Source: Chloroherpetonaceae bacterium
Lineage (GTDB): Bacteria; Bacteroidota; Chlorobiia; Chlorobiales; Thermochlorobacteraceae
Length of the DNA stretch: 64,000 nt
Reading direction: 5' to 3'
NCBI GenBank assembly: GCA_033763895.1
Contig: JANRJQ010000014.1
Coordinates: 297,738-361,737, forward strand
This document shows positions 27,769-36,362 of this stretch, piece after piece. Numbering within the stretch: position 1 is the stretch's first letter; the number at the start of each line of letters is the position of its first letter. The notes under the pieces were generated by a model that made no database searches, was not told the origin of the DNA, and worked only from the letters and a program-made list of their open reading frames with translations. Position numbers and translations under genes: made by a program.

Positions 27769-28278
27769 ATGTTCTCACAATCGCAAGAATCACGGCCAAT
27801 TTTAGATATTCCATTGAAGAGGCTGGATTATATTTTGGAGATATCCGGTTGGATGACTTTAGGGGTACTATTTTTGTTTTCATCGCTAATCTTTACAGGA
27901 TTGCCGGAGATTATTCCTTCTCATTTTTCATTCTCCGGTGAGCCGAATGGCTTTAGTAACAAATGGTCGTTTTTGTTTCTTCCAATTTTGGCATTGTTTA
28001 TGTTTGTTGGGTTTACTTATTTAGGTCGTGAACCACACAAGTTTAATTACTTAAACCCGATTACTCCTGAAAATGCTTATTCCCAGTATGTTGGTGCTCT
28101 TCGGTTTTTGAAGGCAGCCAAAATTTTTATCGCTTTGCTGTTTTTGATTATTCAGCTTCATACCGTTTCAGTTGCCTCGGGCGGGCCTAAGTTTTTTATA
28201 TATGCTGTATTTCTTTTCATCACAATTTTCCCTTTGATATTCTTCTTTTTCACCGAGTCATCTAGTACGCGTGCATAG
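27769..28278 (+). CDS. DUF1648 membrane protein
   Basis: A 169-aa integral membrane protein. It carries the DUF1648 signature LPEIIPSHFSFSGEPNGFSN between the first helix (about 28-46) and the second (about 66-84), followed by helices at about 117-134 and 141-160. DUF1648 is found alone and in SdpI-like immunity and other membrane proteins. No Sdp-like toxin gene is adjacent. The start ATG at 27769 is preceded by a weak ribosome site; an overlapping longer frame upstream looks spurious. Confidence 0.8.
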   Translation: MFSQSQESRPILDIPLKRLDYILEISGWMTLGVLFLFSSLIFTGLPEIIPSHFSFSGEPNGFSNKWSFLFLPILALFMFVGFTYLGREPHKFNYLNPITPENAYSQYVGALRFLKAAKIFIALLFLIIQLHTVSVASGGPKFFIYAVFLFITIFPLIFFFFTESSSTRA

Positions 28279-28459
28279 TGTTTCTTTTTTCTCCGAGTTC
28301 ATTTTATATATTATCAGGTGTTTTTACTTTCATTTGTGCTTTAAATCTTTAATGGAGAAATTTTTTTAGACTTTTTTTGGGTGAGTTTTCCATACCCAAG
28401 AACATTTGAATGATTAGCCTTGACACAGTGTTAAATTTGTCATAGCTTCTTTCTCTTCA

Positions 28460-30415
28460 ATGATGAAAACCCGTTTACTACTCGTATTGATTCTCTTCCT
28501 TTTTGGAGTAGAGAAGGGGTTGTCCCAACCTCAAAAGATTGACTCATTAAAAAAATTAGTTGCCTCGATTTCCTTGTCAGGAAATGTTGATACAGGCTAT
28601 GTTCTTTTATTGAACCAACTGGCGTGGGAACTTCGTGGTGATGAAATGTTGCTCGCAATAAATTATGCTGTACAAGCAGAATCGTTATCAGTCACGCTGG
28701 GTTACGAACGCGGGTTAATTCAGTCTAACAATTATCTTGGTGTCATCTATCGAAACCTTGGCAATTATGCGAAATCGCTTTCTTCCTATTTTACCGCGCT
28801 GGCACATGCGGAGCAAACCGGAAATCGAATTGAGTATGCGTATGCAACAAATAACATTGGCGATCTCTACAAACTGCAAGGTGACTATAAGCGAGCGAAA
28901 GAATTTGGAATGCGTGCTTATGCTATTTTTGATTCTTTAAAGAATGGCCGAGGAGTGGCTTATGCTTTGATACGTTTGGGCGAAGTCTCAATCATCGAAA
29001 AGAATTTTGTTGAGGCAGAGCAATATTTAACACAATGTTTATCGATTCGCGAAGCGCTTGGTGATACCATCGGTATTTCTAATGCACTTTCTCGGATTGG
29101 TGAAATGCATTTGAAATCCGGGAATTTCGCGAAGGCAATTGAATTTAATGCGCGTTCAACCGAGATACTTCAAATTGCAAAATTAGATTTGGCACAGGTG
29201 GTGACCAATCACTTAAACATTGCACAAGCGTATTTTTTGAGTGGCGATTACGCCAAAGCGATTGAACGCGCCCGCTTGTCTTATGACATTTCAGGTAGAA
29301 TCAAGTTTCGCAAGCATCAACAGCATAGCGCTGAGCTTTTGGCGAAATGTTATGCAGCTCTTAATGATTTTCGTTCGGCTTATCACTATCATATTCGCTA
29401 TTCCGAAATCGCCGATTCCATTTCCGGCGCAATTACGAAGCGAGATATGCAAGTCCTTCAATTGGCCTATGAGTCGGAGAAAAGAAGGGCATCGATTGAG
29501 TATCTGACCAAACAAACCGAAACTGAAAAGAACATCCGTTACATTTTATCAGCAATAATTTTCTTGATTGTAATTTTTGTATCGATCATCATTTTTAATT
29601 ATCGTGAAAAACGGAAACAAAACCTTCGGCTTCAAACACTTAATACCCTTTTAGAAGAAGAGAAAGAAAAGGCACTGAGCGCGAAGCAAGATGCCGAAAA
29701 TGCCAATTTAATTAAAACGAAATTTTTAGGAATCGCTTCTCATGACCTCAAAAATCCATTAACCAATGTTTTGGGTTTTTCTCACCTCATTGAAGAGGAA
29801 GAACGAATTTCAACGACAGTGAAAGTCTATGCAGCGCAAATTCGTGTCAGTGCCAATAAAATGCTGCGACTTATTTCAGACTTGCTCGACACCGTCGCGC
29901 TTGAAAGTGGCTCAATTGAACTGAATAAAAGCACCGTATCGTTGAAGAACGCTGTCCTTGATGCAATTCAACGAAATCAACCAGCGGCACAAGCCAAGCA
30001 AATCGTATTGGAGTATAATGATAGTGATGATGACCTCTTCGCATCCCTTGATCTTGAACGATTTGATATGGTTTTAGATAATTTAATTTCTAATGCAATC
30101 AAATACTCCCCACTAACCAAAACCGTTTGGATTTCTCTGAAAAAAAACGATGAATCAAATACCCTTAGACTTATGATTAAGGATGAAGGCTTAGGGATGA
30201 CTCAGGAAGATTTGTCTAAACTTTTCGGACGATTTACGCGCTTAAGCGCTCGTCCAACGGCCGGCGAATCCTCAACAGGCTTGGGCCTTTCTATCGTAAA
30301 GGAATTGGTTCAATTGCATAATGGGAAGGTTTGGGCTGAGTCAGATGGACAAGGAAAGGGAACCACCTTTTTTCTTGAGTTGCCCCTTTCCCTTCAAACC
30401 GCGCCTTTGGTTTAG
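28460..30415 (+). CDS. TPR-containing sensor histidine kinase
   Basis: A 651-aa two-component sensor. After a signal peptide (1-22) comes a periplasmic TPR domain of about six repeats (about 60-330), then one membrane helix (about 358-380), a coiled coil (about 385-420), the HisKA phospho-acceptor FLGIASHDLKNPL (His about 428) and a HATPase domain. In the latter, the N box is NLISNAIKYSP (about 543), the G1 box is KDEGLGM and the G2 box is STGLGLSIVKEL (about 605-616). No response regulator is encoded next to it, so it is an orphan by position. TPR kinases of this kind are common in Bacteroidota. The start is ATG 28460 or 28463. Confidence 0.93.
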   Translation: MMKTRLLLVLILFLFGVEKGLSQPQKIDSLKKLVASISLSGNVDTGYVLLLNQLAWELRGDEMLLAINYAVQAESLSVTLGYERGLIQSNNYLGVIYRNLGNYAKSLSSYFTALAHAEQTGNRIEYAYATNNIGDLYKLQGDYKRAKEFGMRAYAIFDSLKNGRGVAYALIRLGEVSIIEKNFVEAEQYLTQCLSIREALGDTIGISNALSRIGEMHLKSGNFAKAIEFNARSTEILQIAKLDLAQVVTNHLNIAQAYFLSGDYAKAIERARLSYDISGRIKFRKHQQHSAELLAKCYAALNDFRSAYHYHIRYSEIADSISGAITKRDMQVLQLAYESEKRRASIEYLTKQTETEKNIRYILSAIIFLIVIFVSIIIFNYREKRKQNLRLQTLNTLLEEEKEKALSAKQDAENANLIKTKFLGIASHDLKNPLTNVLGFSHLIEEEERISTTVKVYAAQIRVSANKMLRLISDLLDTVALESGSIELNKSTVSLKNAVLDAIQRNQPAAQAKQIVLEYNDSDDDLFASLDLERFDMVLDNLISNAIKYSPLTKTVWISLKKNDESNTLRLMIKDEGLGMTQEDLSKLFGRFTRLSARPTAGESSTGLGLSIVKELVQLHNGKVWAESDGQGKGTTFFLELPLSLQTAPLV

Positions 30416-30423
30416 ATCCATCG

Positions 30424-30439
30424 AGTTTCACGTGAAACA
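30424..30439. promoter_or_regulatory. parS: Putative parS centromere site 1
   Basis: AGTTTCACGTGAAACA matches the ParB-binding consensus TGTTTCACGTGAAACA at 15 of 16 positions (first base differs). It lies between the kinase gene and a beta-barrel gene, about 10 kb from the putative origin. Confidence 0.88.
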
Positions 30440-30463
30440 TTTCAATTTCTAATTTAAATCTGT

Positions 30464-31027
30464 ATGAGAAATAATTTTTATAGACATTTGGTTGTCTCGA
30501 CTGTGTTACTCCTCTTGATTGTGGAAATCTCGTATGCGCAACGTAGCAAAGACGATGACTATTTTGGTATTTCAGCCCGATTTGCTTTCCCTCAGCAAAA
30601 TATGAGCAACTATAATACCGGTTTTGGCGGACTCCTGATGGACGAATTGGTACTCTCCAAAACGGTCAGTTTAGCGGCTGAAATCGGCTTGTGGCAATTT
30701 TCGGCCAAAGACAATATTCCGACTCAAACAACCGGCTCCTTTGAAAATACACTTCGTACCATTTCTCTAATGGGCGGTGTGAAGTATTATTTTGGCGATT
30801 TCTATGTAATGGGTGTCGCGGGACTCCTGTATTCATCCTTTGAATCTAAACTTCTGGGTGAATCGATATTCTTGAACCGCGCCGGACTCGGACTTCAGCC
30901 TTCCGTTGGCTTGCATTACGGCATCTTGGATGTCGCTGCCGAATACACCTTTAAGATTAGTTCCGACCCTCTCCGAAGTTGGATTGGGCTTCGGGTTGGG
31001 GTATATCTCTTGGATTTTCACTTATAA
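30464..31027 (+). CDS. Outer-membrane beta-barrel protein (paralogue A)
   Basis: A 187-aa exported protein with a signal peptide (1-25, ending SYAQ). The remainder has alternating hydrophobic strands and a final ...LRVGVYLLDFHL terminus ending in an aromatic/hydrophobic strand, as in small outer-membrane barrels. It resembles the next gene in layout (ISARFAFPQQNMSNYNTGFG versus GLIAPGRNLSGYSMGFGAEL), so the pair arose by duplication. It lies between the two parS sites. No known function recognised. Confidence 0.7.
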   Translation: MRNNFYRHLVVSTVLLLLIVEISYAQRSKDDDYFGISARFAFPQQNMSNYNTGFGGLLMDELVLSKTVSLAAEIGLWQFSAKDNIPTQTTGSFENTLRTISLMGGVKYYFGDFYVMGVAGLLYSSFESKLLGESIFLNRAGLGLQPSVGLHYGILDVAAEYTFKISSDPLRSWIGLRVGVYLLDFHL

Positions 31028-31041
31028 CAGACAATATAATT

Positions 31042-31629
31042 ATGCTCAAACAAATCTGGATCAAGAGAAGCGCAATTGCTCTGATAATTCTATCATTGAC
31101 AATTTTTGGTTTCTTTTGCGCACAAGGATTTGCACAAGATTCTGTTTTGGTGAAAAGCGAGCGCTGGGGAATCTCGGGAGGACTTATTGCTCCCGGAAGA
31201 AATCTCAGTGGGTATTCGATGGGATTTGGGGCTGAACTCTCGGGGTATTTTCCGCTATCCGATCACTTCACATTGAAAGGAAGTTTGGGCTCAGATTGGT
31301 TTGGAGAAAATTCACGAATTCTGGGCGTGGATGAAGAAGGCGAGCGAAAGCGCGAAATGCTGTATCTTGGCGGGGGTGGAGTTTATGAAATGGGACAATT
31401 TTTTGTGGGTTCTTCTGTGCTGTATCTAATGTCATTTGAAACACGGGAGTTCAACAAAGTCCGCGAATCCAAAACCACGGAAATGTTCGGTTTACGCGTG
31501 GAGGCCGGTGTTTTTCTTCTGCGTCACATTCGAATTGCGATAGAATCGAATTTTCTAGCCCGCCCAAGCGGTTCTTTTGGGTCTCGGGTAGAAGGGTGGT
31601 ATGCCCTTCGGGTTGGATTTCTTCTCTGA
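31042..31629 (+). CDS. Outer-membrane beta-barrel protein (paralogue B)
   Basis: A 195-aa protein from the ATG at 31042, chosen because it gives a proper signal peptide (KRSAIALIILSLTIFGFFCA, then QGFAQ). The mature part is beta-rich and ends YALRVGFLL. It follows paralogue A by 14 bases and shares the SGYSMGFGAEL-like opening strand and the YYFGDF/LYLGGG-type middle. Probably co-transcribed with paralogue A. Function unknown. Confidence 0.7.
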   Translation: MLKQIWIKRSAIALIILSLTIFGFFCAQGFAQDSVLVKSERWGISGGLIAPGRNLSGYSMGFGAELSGYFPLSDHFTLKGSLGSDWFGENSRILGVDEEGERKREMLYLGGGGVYEMGQFFVGSSVLYLMSFETREFNKVRESKTTEMFGLRVEAGVFLLRHIRIAIESNFLARPSGSFGSRVEGWYALRVGFLL

Positions 31630-31641
31630 AGTATCTAAGGG

Positions 31642-32196
31642 ATGTTTCACGTGAAACCACAAAAATATCTCGCCCTTCTCCGTGGAATAAATGTTGGCGG
31701 AAACCGAATTATCAAAATGGAAGCGTTGAGGAAAGCTGCCGAAGGATGCGGTTTCCTTGATTGCCAAACATACATTCAAAGTGGGAATTTAATCTTCACG
31801 ACTTCGGAGAAAAGGGAATCCGTTACAGAAAAATTGCAAGAAACCTTGCGAATAGCATTTCAATACGATTCTACCTTAATAATCTTGCCACAAGAGGAAA
31901 TTCGAAGCGTTGTGGAAAAAAAGCCGGAGAAATTTGGAATCGATGGAGAGAACTACAAATACGATGTCCTATTTCTAAAGCACGGAATTAAAGCGGAATC
32001 AATCTTTGAAAACATTCCACTGAATCTGAATGTTGAAAAGGCAGAAATCAGAAACGGGGTAATCTATTTTACTCGGAATAGAGCGTTGGAGACGAAATCT
32101 GCTCTTGATTATTTGCAGAAAAAATCAATCACCCACGCCGTGACTATCCGAAACTGGAATACGACCCAAAAGCTCTGGGAAATGATACAGGGTTAA
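31642..32196 (+). CDS. DUF1697 family protein
   Basis: A 184-aa soluble protein with the DUF1697 pattern: YLALLRGINVGGNRIIKMEA at the start, CQTYIQSGNLIF (about 40-51) and a C-terminal TIRNWNTTQKLWEM. Function unknown; the fold is ferredoxin-like. The first six codons (MFHVKP) coincide with the second parS site, so ParB binding would cover the start codon. It lies 49 bases upstream of mnmG. Confidence 0.9.
   Translation: MFHVKPQKYLALLRGINVGGNRIIKMEALRKAAEGCGFLDCQTYIQSGNLIFTTSEKRESVTEKLQETLRIAFQYDSTLIILPQEEIRSVVEKKPEKFGIDGENYKYDVLFLKHGIKAESIFENIPLNLNVEKAEIRNGVIYFTRNRALETKSALDYLQKKSITHAVTIRNWNTTQKLWEMIQG
31643..31658. promoter_or_regulatory. parS: Putative parS centromere site 2
   Basis: TGTTTCACGTGAAACC matches the consensus TGTTTCACGTGAAACA at 15 of 16 positions (last base differs). 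It begins at the second base of the ATG of the DUF1697 gene. It lies 1.2 kb from site 1. Confidence 0.88.
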
Positions 32197-32245
32197 TTGA
32201 TAATGGTGAAAACCAAAAATTAATAGAAAAAAATAAGTATTCGAA

Positions 32246-34129
32246 ATGAATAGAGATTACGATGTGATAGTAGTGGGCGCAGGCCACGCCGGTTGCGAAG
32301 CGGTGCTTGCCGCCGCACGAATGGGGCAGCACACCTTGCTGATTACAATGGACTTAATGGCGATTGGGCGAATGTCGTGCAATCCGGCCATCGGCGGTGT
32401 TGCCAAAGGCCAAATGGTGCGCGAAATCGACGCGCTCGGCGGCGCGATGGGCGTTGTCACCGATAGAGCCGGAATTCAATTCCGAATGCTCAACCGCGGC
32501 AAAGGCAGTGCAATGTATTCCCCGCGTGCACAGTGCGACCGGGTTTGGTATTCCATTGAAATGCGCAAACTCATCGAAGCCGAGCCGCTCATCGATTTGC
32601 GTCAAGATTCCGTTCTGGGTATCAAAGCCGAAAACGGTGAAATTCGCTCCGTCATCATTCGCGGCAATCAAGAAATTACAGCGAAAACTGTGGTACTCAC
32701 GAACGGGACTTTTTTGAACGGAAAAATTCACGTTGGACTCAAAAATTACTCCGGCGGGCGAACAATGGCAGAACCGGCTTCTCTCGGAATGACGGAATCG
32801 CTTCAAGAACTTGGGTTCATCTCAGGTCGAATGAAAACCGGAACACCACCGCGAATCGATGGCCGAAGCGTGGATTATTCAAAGGTTAAAGTTCAAGCAC
32901 CCGACGAAGTAATCGAGCCGTTTTCATTTGAAACGGATTCACAAAGCTTTCAAGGAAAACGGCAAATCTCGTGCTTTATCACCTATACCAATGAAGAAAC
33001 GCACAAAATTCTTGAATCCGGTTTCGACCAATCGCCAATGTTTCGCGGGATGATCGATGGCGTGGGTCCACGCTATTGCCCGAGCATCGAAGATAAAGTG
33101 AATCGATTCCGCGATAAAGATCGTCACCAACTTTTCTTGGAGCCTGAAGGATTCGACACCAACGAAATGTATGTGAACGGTTTTTCAACCTCGCTCCCCG
33201 AAGAAATTCAACTCGCCGGCATGCGCACCGTGCCCGGACTGGAAAATGTAAAAATGATTCGCCCCGGCTATGCAATTGAATACGACTACTTTCATCCGCA
33301 TCAGCTGAAGCCCACGCTTGAAACAAAATTGGTGAAAGGGCTGTATTTCGCCGGACAAATTAACGGAACTTCGGGCTACGAAGAAGCCGCCGCGCAAGGG
33401 CTGATGGCCGGAATCAATGCGGCGCTATCCTCAAAAGGCAGTAGTGAAGAATTCATTCTCAAACGGAACGAGGCGTATATCGGTGTTCTGATTGATGACC
33501 TCATCACCAAAAGCACGGATGAACCGTACCGAATGTTTACCTCACGGGCCGAATACCGAATTTCGCTACGGCAAGACAATGCCGATCGAAGGCTTCGCCG
33601 AAAAGGCTTCGAGATTGGGCTGGTCAAGCCTGAAATCTTTCAGCGCTTTTTGCAGAAGGAATCGGAAATTGTGGAGCTCAAGCGATTTTTAGAAGCGGAA
33701 CTACTTCAAATGTCCGCCATTAATCCATTGATTGAATCGAAAGGCGGCTCCGCTTTTATAAAAAATCCGAGGGCGATTGAAGTTCTGAAACGGCAGGAAG
33801 TGGAACTTGCGACACTTTTAGGCGCATTGCCGGAATTGAAAGCGAAGGTGGAGGCCATAAGCAAAAACCCGAAAGTATTGGAGCAAGTGGAAATCGATGT
33901 GAAATACGAAGGGTATTTGCGCCGCGAGCAGCAGACGGCCGAAAAGCTTTCGCGATTGGAAGATGTTGTGATTCCAACAGTTTATGATTTCGATCGGGTT
34001 CACGGGCTATCATCCGAGGGAAGAGATAAACTCAAGAAAGTGAAACCAACTTCGCTTGGGCAGGCCTCGCGCATTTCGGGCGTAACTCCTTCGGATGTGT
34101 CTATTTTATTGGTGCATTTGGGGAGGTGA
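32246..34129 (+). CDS. mnmG: tRNA uridine-34 carboxymethylaminomethyl modification enzyme, FAD subunit
   Basis: MnmG (GidA), the FAD/NADH enzyme that works with the GTPase MnmE to modify wobble uridine 34 of certain tRNAs. The 627-aa length is typical. The N-terminal dinucleotide fold reads [20 protein letters not shown], and family motifs follow: [45 protein letters not shown] and [17 protein letters not shown]. The C-terminal helical domain (about 560-627) contacts MnmE and tRNA. mnmG is commonly near the origin in bacteria, matching dnaN, the DnaA boxes and parS here. mnmE is not in the window. Confidence 0.97.
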   Translation: MNRDYDVIVVGAGHAGCEAVLAAARMGQHTLLITMDLMAIGRMSCNPAIGGVAKGQMVREIDALGGAMGVVTDRAGIQFRMLNRGKGSAMYSPRAQCDRVWYSIEMRKLIEAEPLIDLRQDSVLGIKAENGEIRSVIIRGNQEITAKTVVLTNGTFLNGKIHVGLKNYSGGRTMAEPASLGMTESLQELGFISGRMKTGTPPRIDGRSVDYSKVKVQAPDEVIEPFSFETDSQSFQGKRQISCFITYTNEETHKILESGFDQSPMFRGMIDGVGPRYCPSIEDKVNRFRDKDRHQLFLEPEGFDTNEMYVNGFSTSLPEEIQLAGMRTVPGLENVKMIRPGYAIEYDYFHPHQLKPTLETKLVKGLYFAGQINGTSGYEEAAAQGLMAGINAALSSKGSSEEFILKRNEAYIGVLIDDLITKSTDEPYRMFTSRAEYRISLRQDNADRRLRRKGFEIGLVKPEIFQRFLQKESEIVELKRFLEAELLQMSAINPLIESKGGSAFIKNPRAIEVLKRQEVELATLLGALPELKAKVEAISKNPKVLEQVEIDVKYEGYLRREQQTAEKLSRLEDVVIPTVYDFDRVHGLSSEGRDKLKKVKPTSLGQASRISGVTPSDVSILLVHLGR

Positions 34130-34194
34130 ATGTTAAAAAATTTGAAGAAAATTATAATAATGAGTTTTTGAAATAAAAGAGAAAGGAAGAAACG

Positions 34195-34692
34195 ATGAAA
34201 AAGGTACTATTTACAATTGTGGTTCTCATTGGGGTTTCATTCTTAGGGTGCGAAAATCCAATTGGAAACGGAGAAGTTGAAGCAATTAGCGGAGGATTTC
34301 GAGTGAGATTTGAGTTACAGTCTGGCTTAAGCAATAGGAATCAGTCGGTGTTTCGATCGAATGATACAATTCGGTTTCAATCATTTTTCATAAACATAAG
34401 AAATAAGCGCAGTGTATTTTATACTGGGCCATTATTCGATATTAATATTAATCAATCTGAAAAAAAAGTGATTGGTCAATGGGATGGCTATTTATTTCAA
34501 CGTCCAATTTTTGAGATTAAAATAGATGAAAATGATACGCTTCGTAATAATTGGAGTGTAGCAGCGAATCGATTAAAGCCCGGCAATTACAAAGCAGAAT
34601 TGCTAACCAATATCTATGAAGAAAACCGTTATGTATATGATGAAAATGGCAAAAGATTCAAGTTGGTTCTAGATATTGAAATAGTCCCGTAA
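34195..34692 (+). CDS. Hypothetical lipoprotein
   Basis: A 165-aa protein with a lipoprotein signal (VLFTIVVLIGVSFLGCEN; predicted lipidated Cys near 19). The mature part is predicted beta-rich, with no motif that I recognise. RBS GAAAGGAAGAA precedes the ATG. It stands alone between mnmG and the HepT/MntA pair. Confidence 0.65.
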   Translation: MKKVLFTIVVLIGVSFLGCENPIGNGEVEAISGGFRVRFELQSGLSNRNQSVFRSNDTIRFQSFFINIRNKRSVFYTGPLFDININQSEKKVIGQWDGYLFQRPIFEIKIDENDTLRNNWSVAANRLKPGNYKAELLTNIYEENRYVYDENGKRFKLVLDIEIVP

Positions 34693-34775
34693 ATTGAAAT
34701 TTCTCCAACATAAAAACGATTGAATCGAAAAATGGAATGAATATTTCTTCAAAATAAAATGAAAGAGGTAATTTT

Positions 34776-35177
34776 TTGCAAAAGGATATACGTTGGAAAC
34801 AGCGATTTGAAAATTTTTCAAAAGCTTTTCATCAGTTAGAAAAAGCGATTCAAACCGTTTCAAATCCAAGCGATTTGGAAAAGGAAGGAATTATTCAACG
34901 ATTTGAGTTTACACACGAACTCTCGTGGAAAGTTATGAAGGACTTCTTGGAAGAAAAAGGAATTCGGGAAATCATTGGCTCAAAAGATGCAGTAAGACTT
35001 GCATTTCAAAATGGAATAATTACAAATGGGGAAGTCTGGATGGAAATGATTGAAACAAGAAACAAAACCGTACATTCCTATCTCGAAGAAATTCTTAACC
35101 AAGAGTATAAAAAGATTAGAGAAAAGTATTATCCATTGCTTTCAGACTTTCACAAAAAAATGGAAACCTACCAATGA
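34776..35177 (+). CDS. HepT/HI0074-like HEPN protein of an MNT toxin-antitoxin pair
   Basis: A 133-aa helical protein of the nucleotidyltransferase-substrate-binding (HI0074) family. It has the HEPN ribonuclease-type Rx4H motif at R95-H100 (ETRNKTVHSY), after FEFTHELSWKVMKDFLEE. In type VII systems HepT is a toxin that the partner nucleotidyltransferase inactivates by AMPylation; that role is inferred here. The start is TTG with GAAAGAGG upstream, because no ATG fits and the first residues (QKDIRWKQRFENF) match the family start. It overlaps mntA by 4 bases. Confidence 0.88.
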   Translation: MQKDIRWKQRFENFSKAFHQLEKAIQTVSNPSDLEKEGIIQRFEFTHELSWKVMKDFLEEKGIREIIGSKDAVRLAFQNGIITNGEVWMEMIETRNKTVHSYLEEILNQEYKKIREKYYPLLSDFHKKMETYQ

Positions 35178-35503
35178 CCTATGGCCTTTCTGAAGAAACC
35201 GTAGGGAAAATGACTTGTGTGTTTACTCAATTCCCCGAAATCGAGCAAGTGATTATCTACGGCTCGCGAGCAAAAGGCACGCATCGAGAGGGAAGTGATA
35301 TCGATATCACCCTAATTGGGAATGAAGTTACTGAAGCGATTCGAAGCAAAGTTTGGCTTGCGCTTGACGATCTCAATATGCCCTATATGATTGACCTCTC
35401 CGTTTTCAATTCCCTTACCTCTCAAAGTTTAATTGACCATATCACCCGAGTAGGAAAATCGTTGTACCAACGAACTGGTGCCAAAGAAATAAAAGAAATG
35501 TAA
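35174..35503 (+). CDS. MntA-like minimal nucleotidyltransferase (antitoxin)
   Basis: A 109-aa minimal nucleotidyltransferase with GSRAKG and, exactly ten residues after the Ser, the metal-binding DID (G30-S31-x10-D42-I-D44). Second conserved element: PYMIDLSVFNSLTS. It overlaps the HEPN gene by ATGA and completes a HepT/MntA-type module in which it should AMPylate the partner. Confidence 0.9.
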   Translation: MTYGLSEETVGKMTCVFTQFPEIEQVIIYGSRAKGTHREGSDIDITLIGNEVTEAIRSKVWLALDDLNMPYMIDLSVFNSLTSQSLIDHITRVGKSLYQRTGAKEIKEM

Positions 35504-35521
35504 GACAGCGAATAGTCCCCA

Positions 35522-35595
35522 CTATTTAAGTTTAGAGTGCCAAACTTAAATAAGAAACCCCTTATTTAAGTTTAGTGGCACTAAAGTTAAATAAG
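35522..35595. repeat. Tandem inverted repeats, TATTTAAGTTT/AAACTTAAATA
   Basis: Two adjacent hairpins. The first has perfect 11-bp arms at 35523-35533 and 35542-35552. The second has arms CTTATTTAA (35561-35569) and TTAAATAAG (35587-35595), with a near-matching GTTTAG...CTAAAG inner part. The sequence is repeated between the two hairpins. It sits 3' of the HepT/MntA module. It could be a terminator pair, an operator, or the remains of a mobile repeat. Confidence 0.75.
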
Positions 35596-35682
35596 AAAAT
35601 TTTTGGTTAACTTTTTAATATTCATCGAAAGAGAATTCCCCAAAAAATCTTTTCAAGCACTCAAACAAACGATCTAAGTCAA

Positions 35683-36153
35683 ATGAAAAACAGTTTTCTC
35701 ATACTCATTCTAATCCTTTCCTCATGCTCAAGCAAAGAAATCCAAACAGTGCAAAAAAAAGAGATTAAAGTCAACCAAACCGCGCGATTCGAAGGCGACC
35801 GATTGATTCAAACGCTTGCGCTTCAAGACGAGGGAAATACCGTAAAAGTAACAGGTGAAATAATCAACCCGTTGAATACAGAATTAACACTCCAAACTGC
35901 GAATCCAACGTTACATTTGGAGATACTTCACGGCGGTTCGATGGTGCTCGACCAATACGAGGGAATGATGTTCACGATGGAAATTCGTGAACTGAAAATC
36001 GATGCGAAAGGAAAGAAAACCTTTGAGTGGAAAGTTGAGAAAAGCGCCCTTCCAAACGGCCCGCTCAGTGTGAAAGGAAAGTGGAATATCTTTCTCGGCG
36101 AAAGCCAATCGGAGATACAAAAAGAGCAATCGATAAATTTTGAAAAGAACTAA
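35683..36153 (+). CDS. Lipoprotein with BsuPI-like domain
   Basis: A 156-aa lipoprotein (signal LILILILSSCSSKE, lipid Cys near 15). The mature part resembles the BsuPI (intracellular proteinase inhibitor) immunoglobulin-like fold: INPLNTELTLQTANPTLHLE, then DQYEGMMFTMEIRELKIDAK and a final GKWNI strand. The family match is by pattern only; inhibition of a protease is not implied. It overlaps the window of the following small gene by only 1 base of spacing. Confidence 0.6.
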   Translation: MKNSFLILILILSSCSSKEIQTVQKKEIKVNQTARFEGDRLIQTLALQDEGNTVKVTGEIINPLNTELTLQTANPTLHLEILHGGSMVLDQYEGMMFTMEIRELKIDAKGKKTFEWKVEKSALPNGPLSVKGKWNIFLGESQSEIQKEQSINFEKN

Positions 36154-36154
36154 T

Positions 36155-36337
36155 ATGTGGAGAGATTACATTCTTTCCGACCCAGAGATTCTATTGGGCA
36201 AACCCGTCATTAAAGGAACACGACTTTCGGTTGAACTCATCTTAGAATTATTTGAAAATGGGTGGAGAGAAAAAGACATTTTAGAAAGCTACCCGAAACT
36301 TCATAAGGAAGAATTGAAAGCAGTAAAAGAACTGTAA
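36155..36337 (+). CDS. DUF433 protein (antitoxin-like), slightly shortened
   Basis: A 60-aa protein starting MWRDYILSDPEILLGKPVI with KGTRLSVELILELFENGW next, the DUF433 signature (winged-helix antitoxin of VapB45-type pairs). Members usually continue past ...YPhLTkEdI.AaLaYA; here the protein stops at ELKAVKEL, so about 10-15 residues are missing. No PIN (DUF5615) toxin follows. It is probably an orphan remnant of a toxin-antitoxin pair. Confidence 0.82.
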   Translation: MWRDYILSDPEILLGKPVIKGTRLSVELILELFENGWREKDILESYPKLHKEELKAVKEL

Positions 36338-36362
36338 AATAAAAAAGCGATTTAAAATAAGA

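Noticed and set aside
27708..27941. Alternative gene overlapping the start of the DUF1648 gene
   Set aside because: The other frame encodes the recognisable DUF1648 signature; this one has no pattern.
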